A stretch of DNA of 64,000 nt, taken from NCBI RefSeq assembly GCF_040054535.1, contig NC_090794.1, positions 4,942,501-5,006,500 on the forward strand, given 5' to 3'. Origin of the DNA: Antennarius striatus. Taxonomy: Eukaryota; Chordata; Actinopteri; Lophiiformes; Antennariidae. The first letter of the stretch is position 1. Each line of letters opens with the position of its first letter. Below, piece after piece: positions 57,421-64,000 of the stretch. The notes below the pieces were generated by a model. The model had not been told where the DNA came from. It worked only from the letters and a program-made list of their open reading frames with translations, and ran no database searches. Made by a program: the position numbers and the translations under genes.

Positions 57421-59457
57421 GCAGGTGCGAGCTCAGGTTGAAATGGGTTTTGTTGGATGATAAATGTTTCCCATATCCTGACACTGAAATGTATAAACAT
57501 GTAGAGATTTTACTTAATTATTTATCTAGGTTGTTCATATCTATATTTTGACTGGCGAACTGTTCATATATCGACTAACGTTATTTTTGACATTCTGCTC
57601 CCCTCATCGTGGTAGAAATTAGCTTCTGAAGAGTGGATAGAAAGAACGGGATCCTGTTTAAGCTGTCATCCAGATTTATTAAGTAACCGAACATTCATTT
57701 AAAACATTCAACCTAGAACTTTTTAATGAGTAAAGAAACTCAACCAGTCAACAGAACTACTGATGGGGGTAACAAACTGAACAGAGCAAAGGAAGTGTGT
57801 AACACTCATGTATTTTACTTTATGAGGTTGGTGCTTGTAGATACTGCATCACTTTTCTTTCCCATATGAAAATATGAAAGTGGCAAAAAGTTTGAGTGGA
57901 ATGTGTTACTTTCTCCGAAACTGTTGCCTTCAGGTGTTAGAAAGAATGGCTCATGCAAGCAAATGTAAATCATTAGAAAAAAAAGAGCTGAAAGTGGTAG
58001 ATGAAAGCAAACGCAACAACAGGATGTAAGTACTTTTTACTCATCCAATCCTCATCAAGCCCAAAGCCAAAGAACAATCACACGTCTCCTTCTGAAGTCT
58101 CCTTCTGTGGAACGCTAGATGTGAAACTCAGAATAAGTTGCAACATATAAATATATGGTTAAAAAAATATTTTGAATAATTTAATTTGTCAAATAAAGGA
58201 TTAACTCGCAAATTTCTCCAGCCCTGACACAAGTGAAGACAAATATTTTAATTCAGCAGCCATCCGAACTCTATACAAACCCTTCAGTGCATTAAAAGAA
58301 AACTGTTTGATATCTGATAAGCAAATATCCAAAAAAAAAAAAAAAAACTGCTTCAAGTATCCAGAGTGTAAGGCAATAGCCATGAAGCTTTTTGATTATT
58401 TTTTTTAATCCCTGAACTAATACTCTTCTGAGAGGCTGGACAGCAGACCTAATAGTGGTTAGAAAATCAAGTGCCAATTTTAACCTAAATTGTAAATGAA
58501 AAGAGTATTTAGACATGAGAAAGATGTCATTAAAAAGAAAACCTGATGTCCAGTTTTGAGCTCAAGGTGATCAAAAGTCCAGATTCCAGCTCTTGATTAT
58601 ACGACGCAAGACTGATGAGACTGGTTTGTTCTTTGGGTGTTTATGTGAGGATGTAAATCAGAGAAAAAAAAAGATAGAATTGCTTCTGCCTCCCCCACAG
58701 ACGTTTATCTCCATCAGCTTCCCACAAAGCTACTGGAAATATGTGGACTCATTCAATGCTCTGTTGTCACAAGCACCAAAAACTACTTCAATACTGAATA
58801 TCAAATATGTCTGTGTAGTTTCTCAGTCATCCAGGTCATGGTTGTCCAAAATGTGTTGAGTCGATCCACTGGACGTTAAGAATATGAATATCAAATACAA
58901 GATACTGTAATCTGATGAAATGTATCGTGCGAGCCAATTTAAAAAAGGAACAAACTGCGGAGTGTTGTTGAATTGTTAGTTGGGAGACAAACACCTGTCT
59001 GCAACATTTCAAACTGGATTCCAGTTCAAAAATAAATGATTTAAACTAAAACAACTTTAAAACTGGTGTAAGAACACAAGCAGTGAAGAATCATGAGTGA
59101 AAGTATTTTTAAGGAAGGATAACAAAAGTGGATTGGGGGGGGGGGGTGATCATTGAAATAAGATGAACTGTAAAGCCAATATGTCCCCTCTTCAGAAAGT
59201 TGCTTTGAATTAATGTTTGATGTATCAACATCACTGGAAATGAACACAAACGACTTCTTTCCCAAATGCCTCAAGCGACACTCCGATAATCCGTCTTAAC
59301 GTGAAACAATAAACATTAAAGGGAAAGAAGCTTTTGTAGAAGTGAATCCGGTTTTTTTTGTTGTTTTTTTTGAGGCGCGTATGAACACAATCCCTTTGTT
59401 CTGCTCAGTGCAGCAGCTCCATTGTTAAGACTTGGATCCTCCCCTGCAGGAGTTGTG
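57421..59457. other. Interval between selenoprotein L and ttc13, including the ttc13 3' UTR
   Basis: The right part is the ttc13 3' UTR; a minus-strand AATAAA near 57672 could end it but a nearer site is possible. A repeat fragment lies at 58808-58880. No other gene seen. Confidence 0.5.
58808..58880 (+). repeat. Fragment of the same interspersed repeat as 29661-29779
   Basis: The text 'tttctcagtcatccaggtca' and 'cgatccactggacgtt' is the adjoining part of the fish repeat family noted at 29661-29779, here in the opposite orientation. Confidence 0.5.
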
Positions 59458-62400
59458 TTAGGACTTCTTGGGACAATGTGAGGACGAGTCCGTGTTGAGA
59501 ACCTCTATCATCGTTCTGGTAGACGGGAAAGTCTCTGCTACAGATGGAAGACTCTGGTACCAACTTGGCAAACTGCTGAGGAGGAAATGTGTTTTAAAAA
59601 GAAGAAGAGCAACAACAAAACAAACTAAAAAAAAAAACGTTCAGTCTTACTTTTTGAGATTCATCCAGGTTTTTGCTGTTTTGCTGAAGGTATCTGGACT
59701 GGGTGTTGTCATGGCTTCAAAGTCCACCAGCTGAAAGTACATTGGACAAAAACTGTTCCAGATCTGACACAAAAATTTCACAACCTCAGGCCTTGTAAGC
59801 TTTTTTCTTAAAATCCTAAAAGTTCACCTTTCCTTTTGGGATCCTACCAATGACCTCTTTGCCGCTGGCCATCAGTGCCCCCATCACAACTGAGTACGCC
59901 ACCACACTAAGGAGAAGAAGACATGACGGTTTCAACTTTCTGCCACCGAGAAGACTAACGGTCAAACATACTGTTTTTTTCTCTTCTATGTTGTCAGAAA
60001 ATTTCTCAACAAGTGTGAAACATGATTTGAGGGAGACATATGTTCTGAATTTCTCATTTTGTTGTTTTATCAAATGTCCTGCTCCAGAAAACATCTCAAA
60101 GGAACACAAAACTTTCTCTTAAATGGCAACTGCAGGCTCTCAGACGTTACCTGGAGCCTCTGGAGAGGGGCATGAGGTTACAGAAGTAATAAACCAAGGA
60201 GAGAATCAGGTTACACACAGCCTCTGCATCCTGAAACGACGTATAATAATCACAGTCAGAGATAGAAGTCCATCTGTCTGATCGATTCTATTAATGCAGA
60301 ATTCTTACCCCTAGTTCTGTGGACAGCATTAAAGTCTTCCCTTTGGCAGTGAGGTCTTTATAGATGGACTCAACTTCTGACTGGTACTGCTGTGTCCGTT
60401 CTTCTGTTGTCTGAGTCTCTACTGAGAACAACATGTTACCCACCCTAAAGTACAAACAGCAAATCAGGAGAGAGAATCAGAAGCGTCTTTGCCATCCTCC
60501 AACATCACACACCTGGCAAATTGAACGGACCAGCAGGGGCTCTACGGGTGACCAGTCAGTCAGTCAGTGCTGTAATACAGTTTAAATGGACAATGGGCAT
60601 ACTTGCTAATATTTAAATGCCTAAATGTCCCGGATAAAAAAACCCACATTCATCAATAAATGTAAATAAACGCATGTGCACACCTTTACTTTGCTGCACC
60701 AAAAAAGCAAAAGACAGGCTAACCAGGATATTACTTTAATGACATAAAACCCTACCTGTCTCCAGTGATTGTGATGGTGAAACCGTCGTATTCTTTCCCA
60801 GGATCCTTCATGCTCGGTACTTTGGAGTTGACTGTGAAGCCATCTCTGGTTTTACTGTTGAACTGCTTCAAGAAATAAACACACAAACAACCGTTCTGGG
60901 GTTTCATTGCTGGACAACCTTGACACAAATCAGGTGGGGAAAAAAAGTACTTTTCACTCTTACCTTCATTATGGGAAGCAGATCTTCTACTTTATTCACA
61001 TTTTCAAGAGCCTGACGGACCTCTAAGAGTCCTCTGGGATTATATGCTCTGGGACAGAATACAAGAGCTGGTTAGTCAAAACCACCTGAAAGAAAACTGA
61101 AAATATTCATTTCAAAAACTCAATGCAAAATGAATAAAACTTGGAGATAAAATATGTTGCGTAAAATGTAAACTGCTGATTCTTAATGCCGGTGTTACTT
61201 TAAGTTAAGTTTTTTAATGATGAAAAAAAAAAGAATCAAGTAAGCGTTATCATTTTTACATCTGGTATGAAACGTAAATTTACCCGTGGTACACCAGTAT
61301 TCTGTCTTTTATAAAGTCGAGGATGTTATCAAAGTACGCCAAGTATCTGATGTTGATGATCTGTCCCCTGGAGAAAAAGGAGAAATGTGAAGTTTGTATC
61401 TGACATATCTCTAACGTGATTTCAATGAGCTTGCTAGAAAAGGACGCTGCAGGGCTTTAAAACTGGACGGAATGGGATCCTGTATCCAGGAATTTAAATA
61501 GGTTTCCAACCCTAAAGCGAGGCAATGAGGACATTAAATATGCTAGGGGAACTGATGGTCTGACACCTAATTTAGAGGCAAGTTGTTACCTGATGAGGTT
61601 GATGTGATTATTGAAACCTCGACTGAGGCTCCTGGCTGGCATTTGGTCTAACCACAGAACTGGCTGGTCTGGATCTGCAAGCCTATTAGCACAAACACAA
61701 ATGTCTTTATCCTGCCATCACTGGCATCACTCCACTAATTACCAAAGAGTCTTTGGTGGAAAATGATTTAATTTAATTCGAGCTAAAACAAGGTGTACAG
61801 CTGCTGGAAAATCATCCCCACCTCCTCCATTTAACAGCTATGTCAAACATGTCTCTCCACTGCATTTGCCTGGTCTTGCCGTTGACCCTGACTTTGGAGT
61901 TGCTCCACGTCCGATGCATGGCCTGCATCACCTCCAGGGTAGCTAAACCCATGGCTGAAAGAAAAACAAAACAAAACACACACAATGCTATTGAAAAAAA
62001 CCTTTAATTTATCTGTGTGAACCAGAGGATTTATCAGGTTTACCTCTGTGTATTCTCCTGTTGGGTAAGAAACCTGGAGTGTCGTATTGCATTAAGGCCC
62101 CCAAGTGGTCAGATGTGCAGATCAGCTTCTGGACTTCACTGCTGTAGCTGTCAAAGTTCTGCGGTAAAACATCCCTACAAGGCGAAAAAGATGGACGTTT
62201 TAATTTCTCCATCTGGGCTGATTCATCTTCCTTCAGGACTGAAAACATCAGCAGCTTTCAGAGAAAATACAAAAGTTGTGGCTCGATCTCAGTGATATTT
62301 GTAGGGACCAGGATCGGTTGTTGTAGACCTGTAACATATCCATCAAACCTACTTGATGTGTGGCTGTAAGCCCGGCTGCTCTTCATAGTCCTCTATTAGG

Positions 62401-63117
62401 AAAGGCAGATTCTTGGCCCAGTGATTTTTAAAGTTCCCAGGTAAATCCTGATCCACGTTGTATTCTGCGACCGGGATGTCGAGGTGAGAGTGCAGGTAGC
62501 GAGAGTACTCTGGTAGAAATGCAAGGCACGTTTAGTAGAAATTCTATGTTAAGTCGAGAATATAAAATCTTCAAAGTTAAGGAAATTGATCACTGGATGT
62601 CAAACCTCTGAGGTATTTCACTTTGAGGTATTCAGAGCTGGCCTTCTGACCCAGGAGAGGATCGTTCAACATGACTTTAGTCTGAGCTTTGATGCCCTCA
62701 TAGAACTGCCCCATCGCCACATGGCTTAGCCCCTTCATGTACTGACACACTTCATTGTAGGGCTCCAACTGGAGACACCTCTGGAGGACAAGTGTGAGGA
62801 GAGAAATTTGGAAAATTAAGCTGAAAATAAAAGGGAGGACAGAACTGTTCCACTCAGCTTTGGATACCTTAAAGTTGCCTATGGCCTCCTGCAGTGAGCC
62901 GTGGTGGTACAACATCATCCCTCGGAGCTGGAGAGACTGGATGTGGTTCTGGTCCAACATGAGGGCCTTCTGGAAGCTCTCCATTGCTGATTCAAAATCG
63001 CCTAGCTCTCTGGAAAAAGGGGGAAGACACACCAAGAGATGAATGTAACACAAAGCTAATCAGGAGGAGGGGTTGGTGTGATCTGTTGTTCTCTAACTTA
63101 CTTCAATACACACATAA

Positions 63118-63166
<49 letters not shown>

Positions 63167-63285
63167 TGTGTGCGTGTGCGTGTGCGTGTGTGTGTGCTGT
63201 ACCTGTAAGCCTGTCCAAGGCTCTTATAAGCATCTATGAAGTCAGCCTTCAACTTAAGAGCTTCTTTGAACGTCTCTATGGCTTC
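59458..63285 (-). CDS. ttc13: Tetratricopeptide repeat protein 13, 3' 15 coding exons, N-terminus off right edge
   Basis: TTC13 is a poorly characterised TPR protein. Exons: 63203-63285, 62868-63009, 62606-62780, 62353-62509, 62044-62174, 61822-61954, 61590-61682, 61284-61367, 60964-61048, 60756-60862, 60309-60444, 60151-60230, 59828-59906, 59651-59730, 59458-59575; 1683 nt, 560 residues plus TAA stop, all phases matching. The first exons show TPR pattern: EAIETFKEALKLKADFIDAY, SAMESFQKALMLDQNH, and LQEAIGNFKRCLQLEPYNEV. The rest is the family's conserved C-terminal region (for example WLDQMPARSLSRGFNNHINL, YDGFTITITGDR). The human protein is about 860 residues, so about 300 are off the window. 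Placement near C1orf198 agrees with human 1q42. The donor of the exon 63203-63285 (GTACAG) runs straight into a CA repeat. Confidence 0.92.
63119..63197. repeat. (TG)n microsatellite at a ttc13 donor
   Basis: TG tract with TGAG and TGCG variants; on the transcript it is (CA)n starting 5 nt after the exon 63203-63285 ends. Confidence 0.95.
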
Positions 63286-64000
63286 CTGGGGAGAAAAGTT
63301 ACAACCAGCTTTCAGGCTCACGATGCAGACTTAACAGGATATTGCAACACAAAGACAAAACAGCAAATTCAGATCATGGATATGGGAAATGCAGGTTTTG
63401 TTTGCAAATTAAAATTATACATCTTCACATCAAATGCACCTCAGGTGTTTCTATGCCTACAGGAGATGTGATGGACACTGGAGATAGTCATACAGTTTGT
63501 TATATGCAACAGAACTTTCCACTTAAGTTTCATTACATTGTCTTACGCCTGCATGTTGTGAGTTGTTTCTATCCTTGGATTTGCTTTTAGCTATTATGTA
63601 AATTCAGCCATTATCTTTTTTTCTGACAGTTGGTGTCCTTTCTGAAGTCGTCTTCCTTGCAATTACTTTCATTGTTGTTTAACTGTGGGGTGTAACACAC
63701 TAGCTTTGACCTTTTGCTCTTTGTGATCTGCTTTAAAGGTGCTTCAGAACCTTTAGACAGCCCTTCATTATATTGTCTTAACCATGATTCTCGGTTGCTA
63801 TGACTGTTCATTAACACATCAAAGTTTACAACAAGCATACTGCTGAACATGTCACGAACTCAACAACCTATTGTTAACATTAATAATACAGATGTGTCAT
63901 TCGTTTAATGAAACGTTCACTGCAGTAACAGATGATGACAACCTGTCAGCTCTTCAGCCAATAGAAAGCTTTGAGTAACACGAAGTCTGTGTGACCTCCT
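63286..64000. other. ttc13 intron at the right edge
   Basis: No exon supported. A minus-strand open stretch at 63611-63850 is not TTC13-like. Confidence 0.5.

Noticed and set aside
63611-63850. Minus-strand ORF as an upstream ttc13 exon
   Set aside because: The composition (Asn/Lys rich) does not fit TPR helices and no fitting donor or acceptor was found.

Overview
This window is nuclear DNA from a ray-finned fish, most likely a spiny-rayed (percomorph) teleost. The evidence is small spliced vertebrate genes, many long (CA)n/(TG)n tracts, a teleost-type cluster of alpha connexins, and a complete fish-type selenoprotein L gene with two in-frame UGA codons. All gene models were built by hand from exon homology, splice sites and codon phase. 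Every internal phase closes in the models given.

Layout. (1) Positions 1-21383, minus strand: 23 coding exons of tbc1d32 (broad-minded, a ciliary Hedgehog regulator). The C-terminal part lies off the left edge. (2) About 21390-22380: a shared intergenic space from which tbc1d32 (minus) and hsdl1 (plus) diverge. (3) 22380-24834, plus: hsdl1, an inactive-type short-chain dehydrogenase. (4) 27663-35392, plus: three alpha-type connexin genes in tandem. One has two coding introns, one has none, one has one. (5) 36230: a lone tRNA-Asp gene. (6) 36781-40432, plus: the C1orf198 homologue. (7) 43975-46655, plus: clec11a (osteolectin/SCGF), with signal peptide, coiled-coil neck and C-type lectin domain. 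(8) 47672-52970: a tRNA-Asp(GTC) cluster of nine copies on both strands plus one decayed fragment. It is built of repeated and inverted units and also holds a telomere-like minisatellite and a broken duplicate of part of clec11a. (9) 53552-57287, minus: selenoprotein L. (10) 59458-63285, minus: the last 15 coding exons of ttc13. Its N-terminus lies off the right edge.

Context. TBC1D32 next to connexins recalls the human 6q22 TBC1D32-GJA1 neighbourhood, and C1orf198 close to TTC13 recalls human 1q42. hsdl1 and clec11a belong to other human chromosomes, so the window joins several ancestral blocks. The genes do not form one pathway.

Most notable points: the UxxU selenoprotein, which standard prediction would truncate; a long foldable stem just past its stop that may be its SECIS element; the palindromic tRNA-Asp cluster with a telomere-like array replacing part of one unit; five splice sites that abut long microsatellites; and intron differences among the three connexins. 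I found no clearly new biological system.
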